A stretch of DNA of 48,010 nt from an uncultured Chloroflexota bacterium (GTDB taxonomy: Bacteria; Chloroflexota; Anaerolineae; UBA4142; SHND01). The DNA lies in the NCBI GenBank assembly GCA_937870825.1, contig CALMZO010000192.1, forward strand, positions 1 through 48,010, in the 5' to 3' direction. The notes under the pieces were generated by a model. The model saw only the letters and a program-made list of their open reading frames with translations, had not been told where the DNA came from and made no database searches. A program made the position numbers and the translations under genes. Below, piece by piece: positions 1 to 7,873 of this stretch; position 1 is the stretch's first letter; each line of letters starts with the position of its first letter.

Positions 1-58
1 GCAAATCCGAGGAATAAGCATTCATGGCGCGCAATTTACCACATTCGTCCCTTGAGTT

Positions 59-77
59 AAATAGGAATCCGTTCTAG
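59..77. repeat. Right end of a short inverted-repeat element (MITE-like), at window edge
   Basis: The 19 bases ending in CTAG at 77 match the right terminal repeat of the element at 5980-6084 at about 16 of 19 positions (pattern AAATnGGAATCyGyTCTAG). Directly after CTAG the reading frame of a GAF domain resumes, so a related element probably ends here inside the kinase gene. Only the end is in the window; the body and left end cannot be seen. Confidence 0.5.
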
Positions 78-150
78 CATACAAAACGTAGAGCGCGAAC
101 ACGCGTTCAGCGAGGCAGATGCGCGCCTGCTCTCGACGCTTGCCGCAAGC

Positions 151-1722
151 ATGAGTGTGGCGCTCGAAAACGCGCGCCTGTTTCAGCAAGCCCAGGCGGC
201 GCAAGCAGCCGCCGAACGCGCGAATCAGGCAAAGAGTACGTTCCTCGCCAACATGAGCCACGAGCTTCGCACGCCGCTCAACGCCATCATCGGTTTCACG
301 CGCATCGTCAAACGCAAAGCGCAAGGCGTTCTTGATGTCAAGCAAGTGGACAATCTCGACAAAGTGTTGGTCAGCGCGGAACATCTGCTCGCGCTCATTA
401 ACACGATTCTCGACATTGCCAAAATCGAAGCGGGACGCATGGACGTACAGCCCGCGACGTTCGACGCGGCGCAGTTGCTGGAAATGTGCGTGACCACCGC
501 GACGCCACTTTTGAAATCGGGCGTCGTTCTGCAAAAACACGTTCACGCCGATTTGCCGCTCGTCTATTCCGACCAAGAAAAGGTAAAACAAATTCTGCTC
601 AATCTGTTGAGCAATGCCGCGAAATTTACGCACGAAGGTTCCATCACCGCGCGCGCGCATCGGCTTGACGAAACGTTGCTGCTCGACGTGACGGACACGG
701 GCATCGGCATCGCGCCCGACGCGCAGGCAAAAGTGTTTGAAGAATTTCAACAAGCGGACACGAGCACGACGCGCAAGTATGGCGGCACGGGGTTGGGCTT
801 GAGTATCAGCCGGCATCTCGCGCGTTTGCTCGGCGGCGACCTCACGTTGACGAGTGAGCTCGGCAAAGGTTCGACGTTCACGCTCGCGATGCCGCTGCGG
901 TATGGCGAAAAAGCGCAAGATGAAATTGCGGTGCATCTCATTCCACTGTCACGCGGTTCCATGACGCAGCGCGTCATGGAACCGGCGAACGCGCGTCTCG
1001 TCTTGGCGATTGACGACGACTCTGATGTGATTTATTTGCTCCAAGAAAATTTGCGCGACGCGGGCTATCATGTCGTCGGCGCGCGGAACGGCGATGAGGG
1101 AATTCAAAAAGCGAAAATGCTCAAGCCCGCCGCCATCACGCTCGACGTGTTGATGCCGAACAAAGACGGTTGGCAAGTGCTGCGCGATTTACAAGCGGAC
1201 CCGGAGACGAATGCGATTCCCGTTATCCTCTTGACGATTGTGGACAAGAAACCGTTGGGCTACCAACTCGGCGCGACGGACTATTTGGTCAAGCCATTGG
1301 ACGCGGACGCGGTGCTGCACGCGTTGGAACGCGTCACCAAACACAACGGCGGCGTCGCGCCGAAACGTTTGCTCGTCGTGGATGACGACCCGCACGCGTT
1401 GGATATGGTGCGTCAACTCTTGAATGACAGTTATCAAATCGAAACGGCGATGGATGGCGTCGCCGCGCTCGAAGCCGCCCTGTATTGGAAACCTGACGCG
1501 ATTTTGCTCGACTTGATGCTGCCGCGTCTCGACGGCTTTGGCGTATTGGAAAAACTGCGCGCCGACGCGCGGTCTAAAAATACGCCCGTCGTGATTCTCA
1601 CGGCAAAATCTTTGAGTCAGGCGGAAGTGAACACGCTCAACGCGAGCGCGCAGCAAATTATTTACAAGCAGGGGCTGGACGCGCAAACGCTGCTGCAAAA
1701 TTTACAGAACGCGATGGGATAG
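151..1722 (+). CDS. Hybrid sensor histidine kinase with two receiver domains, 5' end lost
   Basis: Cytoplasmic two-component kinase. From the ATG at 151 there is the last GAF helix (LENARLF), a HisKA domain with the phospho-accepting His at about residue 37 ([10 protein letters not shown]), a HATPase domain (N box with LSNAAKF, G1 DTGIGI, G2 GGTGLGLS), then two C-terminal REC domains (IDDD...LDVLMP...KP and VDDD...LDLMLP). The last REC lacks the usual KP loop and reads YKQG. The frame continues upstream of 151 to a stop at 58-60, and codons 78-150 read as the end of a GAF domain ([20 protein letters not shown]), so the true N-terminus has been cut off at the repeat end at 77. The ATG at 151 lies inside a helix and may not be a natural start. 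First gene of an operon with three REC proteins. The stop comes from an 87-bp duplication (see 1665-1804). Confidence 0.85.
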   Translation: MSVALENARLFQQAQAAQAAAERANQAKSTFLANMSHELRTPLNAIIGFTRIVKRKAQGVLDVKQVDNLDKVLVSAEHLLALINTILDIAKIEAGRMDVQPATFDAAQLLEMCVTTATPLLKSGVVLQKHVHADLPLVYSDQEKVKQILLNLLSNAAKFTHEGSITARAHRLDETLLLDVTDTGIGIAPDAQAKVFEEFQQADTSTTRKYGGTGLGLSISRHLARLLGGDLTLTSELGKGSTFTLAMPLRYGEKAQDEIAVHLIPLSRGSMTQRVMEPANARLVLAIDDDSDVIYLLQENLRDAGYHVVGARNGDEGIQKAKMLKPAAITLDVLMPNKDGWQVLRDLQADPETNAIPVILLTIVDKKPLGYQLGATDYLVKPLDADAVLHALERVTKHNGGVAPKRLLVVDDDPHALDMVRQLLNDSYQIETAMDGVAALEAALYWKPDAILLDLMLPRLDGFGVLEKLRADARSKNTPVVILTAKSLSQAEVNTLNASAQQIIYKQGLDAQTLLQNLQNAMG

Positions 1723-1804
1723 TACGACAAATTTGAAATTTGTCGTACGTGCAAACAGGGGCTGGACGCGCAAACGCTGCTACGAAATTTACAGAACGCG
1801 ATGG
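1665..1804 (+). repeat. 87-bp-offset tandem duplication of the kinase 3' end
   Basis: Bases 1665-1717 recur at 1752-1804 with about 3 mismatches in 53. The offset of 87 bases is a multiple of three, so the second copy is in the kinase frame. In the second copy the frame runs on to TGA at 1816-1818, overlapping the ATG of the next gene by the usual ATGA. The ancestral kinase therefore probably ended there, and the present TAG at 1720 was created with the inserted palindrome between the copies. Confidence 0.85.
1722..1748. repeat. 27-bp perfect palindrome between the duplicated segments
   Basis: GTACGACAAATTT, a single central G, then its exact reverse complement. It is not followed by a T tract, so it is not an obvious intrinsic terminator. 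It forms the novel joint of the duplication and carries part of the kinase stop codon. Confidence 0.8.
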
Positions 1805-1814
1805 ATATTAAACA

Positions 1815-2174
1815 ATGAAAAAAATTTTAATCGTCGAAGATGTGGAACTGAATGTGGAATTGCTCACGCAGCTGTTGGAAGATGAGTACGCGCTCGTCGT
1901 CGCCAATGATGGCGCGCGCGGCGTGGAAATGGCGGCGACGGAAAATCCCGATTTAATTTTGATGGACATGTCGCTGCCGGTGTTGGACGGGTACGAGGCA
2001 ACGCGTCAAATCAAAACGAACGCCGCGCTCCAACACATTCCCATCATCGGACTCTCGGCGCACGCGATGAGCGGCGATGCCGAAAAAGCGCGCGCGGCGG
2101 GCTGTGATGATTACCTCACGAAACCGATCAACGACGAGTTGTTGTTTCAAAAATTGGCACAGTATTTGAAATAA
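1815..2174 (+). CDS. Single-domain response regulator (CheY-like)
   Basis: A 119-residue stand-alone REC domain. Acidic pocket E8/D9, phospho-acceptor D51 (LILMDMSLP), switch Ser81 (GLSAH) and Lys103 (LTKP) are all present, so it should be phosphorylatable. No output domain, so it probably acts as a phosphorelay intermediate or by protein contact, like DivK-type regulators. It lies between the hybrid kinase and a REC-phosphatase and is the likely partner of the kinase. Its ATG overlaps the ancestral stop of the kinase (ATGA), which supports this start. Confidence 0.92.
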   Translation: MKKILIVEDVELNVELLTQLLEDEYALVVANDGARGVEMAATENPDLILMDMSLPVLDGYEATRQIKTNAALQHIPIIGLSAHAMSGDAEKARAAGCDDYLTKPINDELLFQKLAQYLK

Positions 2175-2177
2175 CTC

Positions 2178-3362
2178 ATGCACCATCCGCCAAAAATTTT
2201 GATTGTGGACGATACGCCCCTCAACGTGAACTTGATGGAACAGGCGTTGGAGGAATTGGGCTATCAAACCGTGAGCGCGACGAACGGACTGGAGGCGCTG
2301 CAACAAATTGCCGACGCCCAGCCCGATGTGATGCTGCTCGATATTATGATGCCCGTGATGGACGGCTTTCAAGTGTTGACACGCGTCAAAGCGGACAAGC
2401 ACATGCGCGACTTGCCCATCATTGTCATATCCGCCGTGACCGATATGCCAAGCATCGTGCGCGGCATCGAATTGGGCGCGGATGATTTTTTGCCCAAGCC
2501 GTTTGAACCCGCGATTTTGCGCGCGCGTTTGAGCAACAGTTTGAACAAGAAACGTTTGCATGAGCAAGAACAAATTGTGGCGCGGGCGATGGAACGCGAA
2601 TTGGAAATTGGGCGCGAGATGCAAGCGGATTTTTTGCCCAATAAATTGCCGCGCGTCGCGGGCTGGGAATTTGCCGCGTACTTTCAAGCCGCGCGTCAGG
2701 TGGCAGGTGATTTTTACGATGTATTTGCGCTTTCGCAAACACATCGCATTGGAATTTTGATTGGCGATGTGTCGGACAAAGGCGTCGGCGCGGCGTTATA
2801 CATGGCATTGTTTCGGACGCTGCTGCGCGCGACGATTCAGTCGGATGAATTTGGACTTGGTGCGCGCGCCGAGTCTGACGCGGCGCGTTTGAGCGAAAGC
2901 ATTCGATTAACGAATAATTACGTCGCGGGCATGCACGGACATACTTCCATGTTTGCAACTCTGTTCGCCGCGCTGCTCGACCCCGCGACGGGAACTTTGT
3001 GGTACACGAATCAAGGGCACATGCCGCCGTTGGTGCTGGACGCGCGCGGCAGCAAAACGGAGCTTGGAAGCAACGGCGTCCCTCTCGGCATGAGATTGCG
3101 CGAAACCATCGAGGTGCGCGAAACGCGCATCGCACGCGGCGAAACGCTGTTGATGTATTCGGATGGCATCACGGACGCGCAAAACGCGCGCAAACAATTT
3201 TTGGATGAAATCACGTTGATGAATGAAATCCGCGCGTTCGGCGCGCATTCGGCACCCGCGCAGATAGACCACATTATCGAAATGGTGAACGTGCACGTCG
3301 GCGACGCGCCGCGTTTTGACGACATGACATTGGTTGCGGTGAAATGTTTGATGGGAGAATGA
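2178..3362 (+). CDS. Response regulator with SpoIIE/PP2C-type phosphatase output
   Basis: Residues 1-125 are a REC domain (VDD, LLDIMMP, LPKPF). A short helical linker (about 125-150, EQEQIVARAMERELEIGREMQ) joins it to a PPM-family SpoIIE phosphatase domain: the QADFLP start, the AGDFYDVF metal-binding motif, IGDVSDKGVGAALYMA, and the late YSDGITDA aspartate. This RsbU/RsbP-like layout usually dephosphorylates an anti-sigma-factor antagonist, or acts on a Ser/Thr-phosphorylated partner, in response to phosphorylation of the REC domain. No such partner lies next to it. Three bases separate it from the preceding regulator and one from the next gene, so it is in the same operon. Confidence 0.92.
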   Translation: MHHPPKILIVDDTPLNVNLMEQALEELGYQTVSATNGLEALQQIADAQPDVMLLDIMMPVMDGFQVLTRVKADKHMRDLPIIVISAVTDMPSIVRGIELGADDFLPKPFEPAILRARLSNSLNKKRLHEQEQIVARAMERELEIGREMQADFLPNKLPRVAGWEFAAYFQAARQVAGDFYDVFALSQTHRIGILIGDVSDKGVGAALYMALFRTLLRATIQSDEFGLGARAESDAARLSESIRLTNNYVAGMHGHTSMFATLFAALLDPATGTLWYTNQGHMPPLVLDARGSKTELGSNGVPLGMRLRETIEVRETRIARGETLLMYSDGITDAQNARKQFLDEITLMNEIRAFGAHSAPAQIDHIIEMVNVHVGDAPRFDDMTLVAVKCLMGE

Positions 3363-3363
3363 A

Positions 3364-4077
3364 ATGCACGAGCCGCCAAAAATTTTGATTGTAGATGATG
3401 AGCCGTTCAACGTAGATTATTTGGAACAAGAGCTGCAAGAGCGCGGCTATCAAACTGTGAGCGCGGGGAACGGACGCGAAGCGTTGGCGCAAGTGGACGC
3501 CGAAAATCCCGACTTGGTGCTGCTCGACATTATGATGCCGATTCTCGACGGCTTTGGCGTTCTCGCGCGATTAAAAGAAAATTCCGCGACGCGCGATGTG
3601 CCGGTGATTATCATTTCCGCGATGAGCGACATGGCGAGTGTGGTCAAGGGCATCAAGCAGGGCGCGGAAGATTATTTGCCGAAACCGTTTGACGAAACGC
3701 TGCTGCACGCGCGCCTCGGCGCGTGTTTGGAAAAAAAGAAATACCGCGACCAAGAAATCGAATATCTGAAAAATGTGGAACGACTGACGCAAGCCGCGAG
3801 CGCGGTGGAACGAAACACCTTCGACCCCGCGCGCCTCGCGCCGGTGGCGGAACGCGCGGACGCGTTGGGCAATCTCGCGCGCGTGTTTCAACGCATGGCG
3901 CAAGAGGTGTATGCGCGCGAACAAAAATTGAAACAGCAAATTCAAGAATTGAAAATCGAAATTGACCAAACCAAACAAGCGCGCAAGGTTGCCGAAATTA
4001 CGGGGTCCGAATATTTTCAATCGCTGCGCGGGCAAGCCGATTCGCTGCGCCAAATTATCGAGGGGGATACGGGTTAG
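3364..4077 (+). CDS. Response regulator with HAMP-like and coiled-coil tail
   Basis: N-terminal REC domain (VDDEPFN, LLDIMMP, LPKPF) very similar to the REC of the previous gene, suggesting duplication within the operon. Residues about 135-185 resemble a HAMP-like segment (FDPARLAPVAERADALGNLARVFQRMAQEVY). Residues about 185-237 are a charged coiled coil ending with a conserved-looking block (AEITGSEYFQSLRGQADSLRQIIE). No DNA-binding or catalytic output domain is visible. This architecture usually accompanies kinase or cyclase systems in environmental bacteria and presumably works by dimerisation. Last gene of the operon. Confidence 0.85.
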   Translation: MHEPPKILIVDDEPFNVDYLEQELQERGYQTVSAGNGREALAQVDAENPDLVLLDIMMPILDGFGVLARLKENSATRDVPVIIISAMSDMASVVKGIKQGAEDYLPKPFDETLLHARLGACLEKKKYRDQEIEYLKNVERLTQAASAVERNTFDPARLAPVAERADALGNLARVFQRMAQEVYAREQKLKQQIQELKIEIDQTKQARKVAEITGSEYFQSLRGQADSLRQIIEGDTG

Positions 4078-4132
4078 AATTAACGGTCTTCCCACTCCGC
4101 TGGGGTCGCGATCGCGCGCATTGCCGCCGGGT

Positions 4133-4324
4133 TCAGGATTTTTTTCCGCATAACAAATCCCACGCTTCGAATTCTCTGTCGTGTTGAATGCGCGCAGTTT
4201 TTGCCCAAGACGTTTTCGCAAATGCCGAAGGCGCGGCAGCGAGGGCAAGGAGGAACGCGACGAGCGCGAGCGTGCAAAAGGGTGTGAACAACGGGACTTG
4301 CGGAAACACACGAACCTTTTTCAA
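4133..4324 (-). CDS. Possible small secreted protein or remnant (63 aa)
   Basis: The frame starts MKKVRVFPQVPLF, runs through a hydrophobic stretch (about residues 17-31) and reaches a convincing signal-peptidase site (PSAFA before KTS). The 27-residue mature part has no recognised domain. Either a short secreted peptide or the 5' remnant of a broken secreted-protein gene; the signal peptide is the only support. It lies downstream of the LysM gene and beyond that gene's terminator. No clear ribosome-binding site. Confidence 0.3.
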   Translation of the reverse strand: MKKVRVFPQVPLFTPFCTLALVAFLLALAAAPSAFAKTSWAKTARIQHDREFEAWDLLCGKKS

Positions 4325-4337
4325 CTCTCCGTGTTCT

Positions 4338-4382
4338 CAAAAAAAAACACGCGGCACTCGTGTGATGACGAATGCCGCGTGT
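4338..4382 (-). terminator. Intrinsic terminator of the LysM gene
   Basis: 15-base arms (4347-4361 and 4368-4382, one G-T mismatch) around a 6-base loop. On the minus strand the stem is followed by about ten T (the A run at 4338-4347). It lies 15 bases past the LysM stop codon. Confidence 0.9.
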
Positions 4383-4396
4383 ACATTTTTTGTATT

Positions 4397-5521
4397 TTAT
4401 TGTGCGGGTGGTGCGACGACGACTTGGACGGCGGACGTCGGCGCGCCATTGGTAATCACGGCAACGCCGCTGTCGTTTTTGAACAACAGTTTGCCGTTCG
4501 AGGAAATGAAGGCTTGAACGACGTACTTGCCATCCGGTTTCAGCTGGGACGACGCGTACGGCAATTCAAACGCGAGCGGAACTTGGTCGCCATTGGTACG
4601 ATTCGAGATGCCGCTGATGTAGATGCCCGGCGCGGTCGCGTCGGTCACATCTACCAGATAGACTTCGTACACGGCATCTTCGGGCAGCGCGATTTTTTCT
4701 ACATAACTGACTGTGCCTTTGACCGTGCCATCGGCGCGATAGAAGGTGATGCCGCTTTCGCCATAGAGTCCTTGGTCGTACTGGGTCGCAACCAGATTGC
4801 CGCCTTGAATGTCAAACGTAAATTCTTGTTTGATGTTGCGTCCGTCTTGCTTGATAAGCGTGAGCGCCAGACGGGTTTCGCCGGTCTGCGCCCACACGCC
4901 CGTCGAGTTGATGGTGCCTTTGCCAACATAATTGTCGAGCCACGACGCGTTGCTGTTGGGTGCGAGGAACAATTGTGTCAAAAGCCCCGACGCATCTGCA
5001 GCAGGACCCCATTTGATGTACGTGCCTTCGAGCGAACCGGGCGCGGGCGTTGGCGTTGTCGCGACGGTTGTGGTCGTCGGCGCGGTCGCGGTGACTGTTG
5101 CCGTTGCTGCGGGGGTCGTCGGCGAAACGGTTACGCCCGCCGTTACCGTGACCGTGACCGGTGTACCGGGCGTAATGGTTGCCGACGGAGTTGTATTGGC
5201 GGCGGGGGTTGTGGTTGTGCCAGCCGCTTTTGCGGGAATGCACAATTTTTGTCCAACTTCGATGATGTTCGGGTCGGCAATCGTTTTGAAACTGGGGTCG
5301 GTCTTGGCAGCATTGTTGGTTGCTTCGACGATTTGTGGATACGCTTTGAGGTCGCCGAGATATTTTTCGGCAATCGTGGATAAAAAGTCACCGGCGACTA
5401 CGGTGTAGGTTTCTACACACGCGGCTTGCGCGTTGGTGTGGGCTTGGGCGAGAGGCGCCCCTGCAATGACCAGACTCAGGATGGTCAGGACGCCGAGCGC
5501 GGTAATGGCAAACTTGCTCAA
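4397..5521 (-). CDS. Secreted LysM protein with YbaY/YscW-like C-terminal domain
   Basis: Signal peptide at residues 1-27 (MSKFAITALGVLTILSLVIAGAPLAQA), then a LysM domain (about 37-96, YTVVAGDFLSTIAEKYLGD...IEVGQKLCIP) expected to bind peptidoglycan or related glycans. A long Thr/Pro/Val linker (about 97-165) follows, then a beta-rich segment reminiscent of NlpE (GTYIKWGP...LFLAPN), then a domain resembling the YbaY/YscW lipoprotein family (GTVSYVEKIALPEDAVYEVYLVDV...VPLAFELPY). No lipobox. The start is TTG at 5521, chosen because GGAGG lies 5 bases upstream and the signal peptide begins there. Expression probably depends on the structured leader at 5615-5668. An exported cell-wall-associated role is inferred. 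Confidence 0.85.
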   Translation of the reverse strand: MSKFAITALGVLTILSLVIAGAPLAQAHTNAQAACVETYTVVAGDFLSTIAEKYLGDLKAYPQIVEATNNAAKTDPSFKTIADPNIIEVGQKLCIPAKAAGTTTTPAANTTPSATITPGTPVTVTVTAGVTVSPTTPAATATVTATAPTTTTVATTPTPAPGSLEGTYIKWGPAADASGLLTQLFLAPNSNASWLDNYVGKGTINSTGVWAQTGETRLALTLIKQDGRNIKQEFTFDIQGGNLVATQYDQGLYGESGITFYRADGTVKGTVSYVEKIALPEDAVYEVYLVDVTDATAPGIYISGISNRTNGDQVPLAFELPYASSQLKPDGKYVVQAFISSNGKLLFKNDSGVAVITNGAPTSAVQVVVAPPAQ

Positions 5522-5614
5522 AGTAACCTCCGTTTGGAATTAGGTAGGAAAACGCACGAAAGGCGTGGTTCCCTGTGGAAAGCTAACGTGCGGAATGTCT
5601 TTCCGTTATGCCTT

Positions 5615-5668
5615 AAAAAAAACGGCGGGCAGTTTCCCCGCCGTCTCTCGCTTGACATTGCGACGGCG
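5615..5668 (-). promoter_or_regulatory. Leader attenuator of the LysM gene
   Basis: On the minus strand an 8-bp GC stem (arms 5622-5629 and 5637-5644) followed by eight T forms an intrinsic terminator about 95 bases before the TTG start and downstream of a good promoter. The upstream arm base-pairs alternatively: CGCCGTC at 5639-5645 is exactly complementary to GACGGCG at 5662-5668, so a 7-bp competing hairpin would break the terminator. This is the layout of an attenuator or riboswitch. I cannot match the leader to a known class. Confidence 0.55.
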
Positions 5669-5671
5669 CAA

Positions 5672-5700
5672 ATTATATGCCCGTTGGGAACTGACGCCAA
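5672..5700 (-). promoter_or_regulatory. Sigma70-type promoter of the LysM gene
   Basis: Minus-strand -10 TATAAT (5672-5677) and -35 TTGGCG (5695-5700) with a 17-base spacer. The transcript would start near 5665 and have a leader of about 145 bases. Confidence 0.65.
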
Positions 5701-5876
5701 GTCTAGACGCTCGCCAAATTGCACTGGTTCCACGCCCCCGGGCGCACAAATGCGTGAGCGGATGGATTCCTATTTTTTTGTTGACTTGAATTTTGTGCGC
5801 GCATTTCCACAGGGCGGATTGGCTTGTAACTGACGTTACGCAGGAGCTACTTGTGGCGAGGTTTTCAAACGCGAAT

Positions 5877-5983
5877 CTAGTGCAGCATTAAACAAGCTCT
5901 TGGGAGTCGCGCACAATGAAATCGTTTAGAAAGCGTCTTTCAATGCATCGGTACGCAAAACAAGTTGGTTAATGATGCACTAG
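5877..5983. mobile_element. 107-bp MITE-like element, copy A1
   Basis: Both ends are imperfect inverted repeats beginning CTAGTGCA and CATTAA (about 20 bp). The same 107-bp unit occurs at 43394-43500 in opposite orientation with only 3 differences. It has no coding capacity. CTAG at both ends fits insertion into a CTAG target with TA duplication, as known for IS630-family elements, so it may be mobilised by such a transposase from elsewhere (inference). Confidence 0.85.
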
Positions 5984-6084
5984 AGCAATTTCCTATTTGG
6001 TTTGGGGTTTTCCCCTTTGCGTCTTTGCGCCTTTGCGTGAGATTTAGTTTTCTCTCCCACTAAACAAATCGGAATCTGCTCTAG
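5980..6084. mobile_element. 105-bp second inverted-repeat element abutting A1
   Basis: Starts CTAGAGCAATTTCC and ends GGAATCTGCTCTAG; the two ends are about 23-bp imperfect inverted repeats. It shares its left CTAG with the right CTAG of element A1, so one element inserted at the end of the other. Its centre holds tandem CTTTGCG words. A related right end is at 59-77. Confidence 0.65.
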
Positions 6085-6178
6085 GCGAATCGAAATCAAT
6101 TCACGTGAATTTTCGCGCAGATTCGCCAAGATTCGTGCAAATTCGCGTTTCCGTCTCCTAGCACTATCGTCGTTTTTA

Positions 6179-6205
6179 TTGACCATGCGCAACATCAGTT
6201 ATAAT
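6179..6205 (+). promoter_or_regulatory. Promoter of the choice-of-anchor B gene
   Basis: TTGACC (6179-6184) and TATAAT (6200-6205), spacer 15. It lies 28 bases before the ATG at 6233, which has GGAG 8 bases upstream. The promoter makes a start at the in-frame TTG of 6179 very unlikely. Confidence 0.6.
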
Positions 6206-6232
6206 CTCAAGTTGAGGTCGTGGAGAATCATC

Positions 6233-7873
6233 ATGCCGCGTTCATTCCGTTTGCTCGTACTCGTTATCATTTTCGGCGCGCTCAGCAGCGCGATCCTATT
6301 TCTGCAGATGCCGCGCGCGGCGTCCGTTGCCGCTTCACAGCCCACGCCGACACCGCGCCCATTCCCGCCAAAAATTCCGATTGACCAGGTAAAACCTTAC
6401 GACGCGCACAAGGAACGTGACCGTCTGCCCACCGAACGCCTCGACAATCTCGTGGACAAACCTTGCATCAACGGCTTTGCCGCGTTTTATCCGTGCCAAG
6501 ATGTGGACTTGCTGTCCTTTCTCTCGCTCGACGCGCTCGGCGGTGGACAGGCGAGCAGCAGCTGGGGTTGGACAGACCCCGACACGCAAAAAGAATACGC
6601 GCTCTTGGGACGGACGACTGGCACTTCGTTTGTGGACATTACGAATCCGAAAGCGCCGATTTATCTCGGCAATCTCCCAACGCACACCGGCAGTTCATGG
6701 TGGCGCGAATTGAAAACGTACGGCTATTACGCGCTCATCGCCTCTGATGCGAACGGCGCGCACGGTTTGCAAATTTTTGATTTGCGCACATTACGCAGTG
6801 TGACGAATCCGCCCGTCACGTTTTCCGAAAGCGCGCATTATGACGGTTTCGACAACGGACACACCATCACCGTCAATCCCGATTCCGGTTACGCGTACGT
6901 GAATGGGACGAATACGTGCAGCGGCGGTCTGCATATCGTGGATGTGCGCGACGCGCTGAATCCGCAGTTTGTCAAATGTTTTTCGAGTGACGGGTATACG
7001 CACGATTCGCAATGTGTGACGTATCACGGCGCGGACACGGCGTACACCAATCGCGAGATTTGTTTTGCCGCGAACGAAGATACGTTGACGATTGTGGATG
7101 TGACGAACAAAAACAATCTCACACAGCTGGCGCGCAAGAGTTATCTGGATTTCGGTTACACGCATCAAGGATGGCTCACTGAAGACCACAACTATTTCAT
7201 CGTGGACGACGAATTTGACGAATTGGACCATGGGCACAACACGTACACGTACATTTGGGATGTGCGCGATGTGAACAATCCCAAACTGATTGGCACGCAT
7301 CAAGCGCCGATGCGCGCGATTGACCACAATCAATACATTGTCGGCAATCGCTTGTATCAAGCGAATTATCGCGCGGGCTTGCGCGTGTTGGATTTGACGA
7401 ACGTGGCAAAAGGCAAATTGCGCGAGGTGGGATTCTTTGACATTTTTCCGACGGACAACGCGCCGAACTTTAACGGCGCGTGGAACGTGTATCCGTTTTA
7501 TGCGAGCGGCGTCGTGACGATTGCGGGCATCGAGCAAGGTTTGTTCGTCGTCAAGCCGCAGCCCGAATCGAATCCGCCGCCCTGTGATAACAAACCGCGC
7601 AAAAGCGTTCTCGATTCGCCTTTGCCTGCCGCACACGTTACCGTGCTGCGCGTTCCGCTCGCGTGGGAAGCGAACGCGTGCGCGTCGAGTTACAGACTGA
7701 GCGTGTACGAAAAAACGGCGACGGGCAAAGCATTAGTGTACACACAGGACGTTTTCGCCACCCACAAGAGGACGAAAAAATTAGAGCGCGGCAAAACGTA
7801 CCTGTGGAGCGTCCGCGCATGCAACGTGTGGGGCTGCGGAAAAGCCGTGACGCGTACATTCACGATTAAATAA
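6233..7873 (+). CDS. Secreted choice-of-anchor B family protein (LVIVD repeats)
   Basis: 546 residues. N-terminal signal or anchor (RSFRLLVLVIIFGALSSAILFL) and a short Pro/Thr stretch (PTPTPRPFPP). The body has recurrent repeats of the form FVDITNP-APIYLG, LHIVDVRDALNPQ, LTIVDVTNKNN, YIWDVRDVNNPKLIG, LRVLDLTN, typical of LVIVD beta-propeller proteins. The GHTITVN, THDSQCVTYHG and THQGWLTED motifs are characteristic of the choice-of-anchor-B family. The C-terminal 90 residues look like a fibronectin-type III domain with two Cys pairs. Extracellular; biochemical function unknown. Start at 6233 from the RBS and promoter position. Monocistronic: it ends in a terminator directly after the stop. 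Confidence 0.85.
   Translation: MPRSFRLLVLVIIFGALSSAILFLQMPRAASVAASQPTPTPRPFPPKIPIDQVKPYDAHKERDRLPTERLDNLVDKPCINGFAAFYPCQDVDLLSFLSLDALGGGQASSSWGWTDPDTQKEYALLGRTTGTSFVDITNPKAPIYLGNLPTHTGSSWWRELKTYGYYALIASDANGAHGLQIFDLRTLRSVTNPPVTFSESAHYDGFDNGHTITVNPDSGYAYVNGTNTCSGGLHIVDVRDALNPQFVKCFSSDGYTHDSQCVTYHGADTAYTNREICFAANEDTLTIVDVTNKNNLTQLARKSYLDFGYTHQGWLTEDHNYFIVDDEFDELDHGHNTYTYIWDVRDVNNPKLIGTHQAPMRAIDHNQYIVGNRLYQANYRAGLRVLDLTNVAKGKLREVGFFDIFPTDNAPNFNGAWNVYPFYASGVVTIAGIEQGLFVVKPQPESNPPPCDNKPRKSVLDSPLPAAHVTVLRVPLAWEANACASSYRLSVYEKTATGKALVYTQDVFATHKRTKKLERGKTYLWSVRACNVWGCGKAVTRTFTIK

Larger units (their letters stand above)
5522..6178. other. 657-bp intergenic region between divergent genes
   Basis: Contains the LysM leader and promoter (5615-5700), a stretch with no recognised content (5701-5876), the two inverted-repeat elements (5877-6084) and an AT-rich stretch of repeated ATTCGCG/ATTCGTG words (6084-6152). 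I find no protein gene in it. Confidence 0.7.

Noticed and set aside
22-936. Long open frame on the opposite strand of the histidine kinase gene, and similar long antisense frames elsewhere
   Set aside because: High-GC coding bias opens antisense frames; their Arg/His/Gln-rich translations match no family, while the sense frames carry clear domains.
5652-5679. Plus-strand TTGACA followed by TATATG, a possible promoter
   Set aside because: No plus-strand gene follows for over 500 bases, and the same bases are explained by the minus-strand promoter and leader hairpin of the LysM gene.
5757-5780. Bases resembling an end of the 105-bp inverted-repeat element (GGATTCCTATTT)
   Set aside because: Twelve bases match the repeat end at 61-70 but there is no CTAG border and no partner end, so it could be chance.
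6179-6232. In-frame TTG start giving an 18-residue longer secreted protein
   Set aside because: The added codons coincide with a -35/-10 promoter, and ATG 6233 has an RBS and begins the signal peptide.
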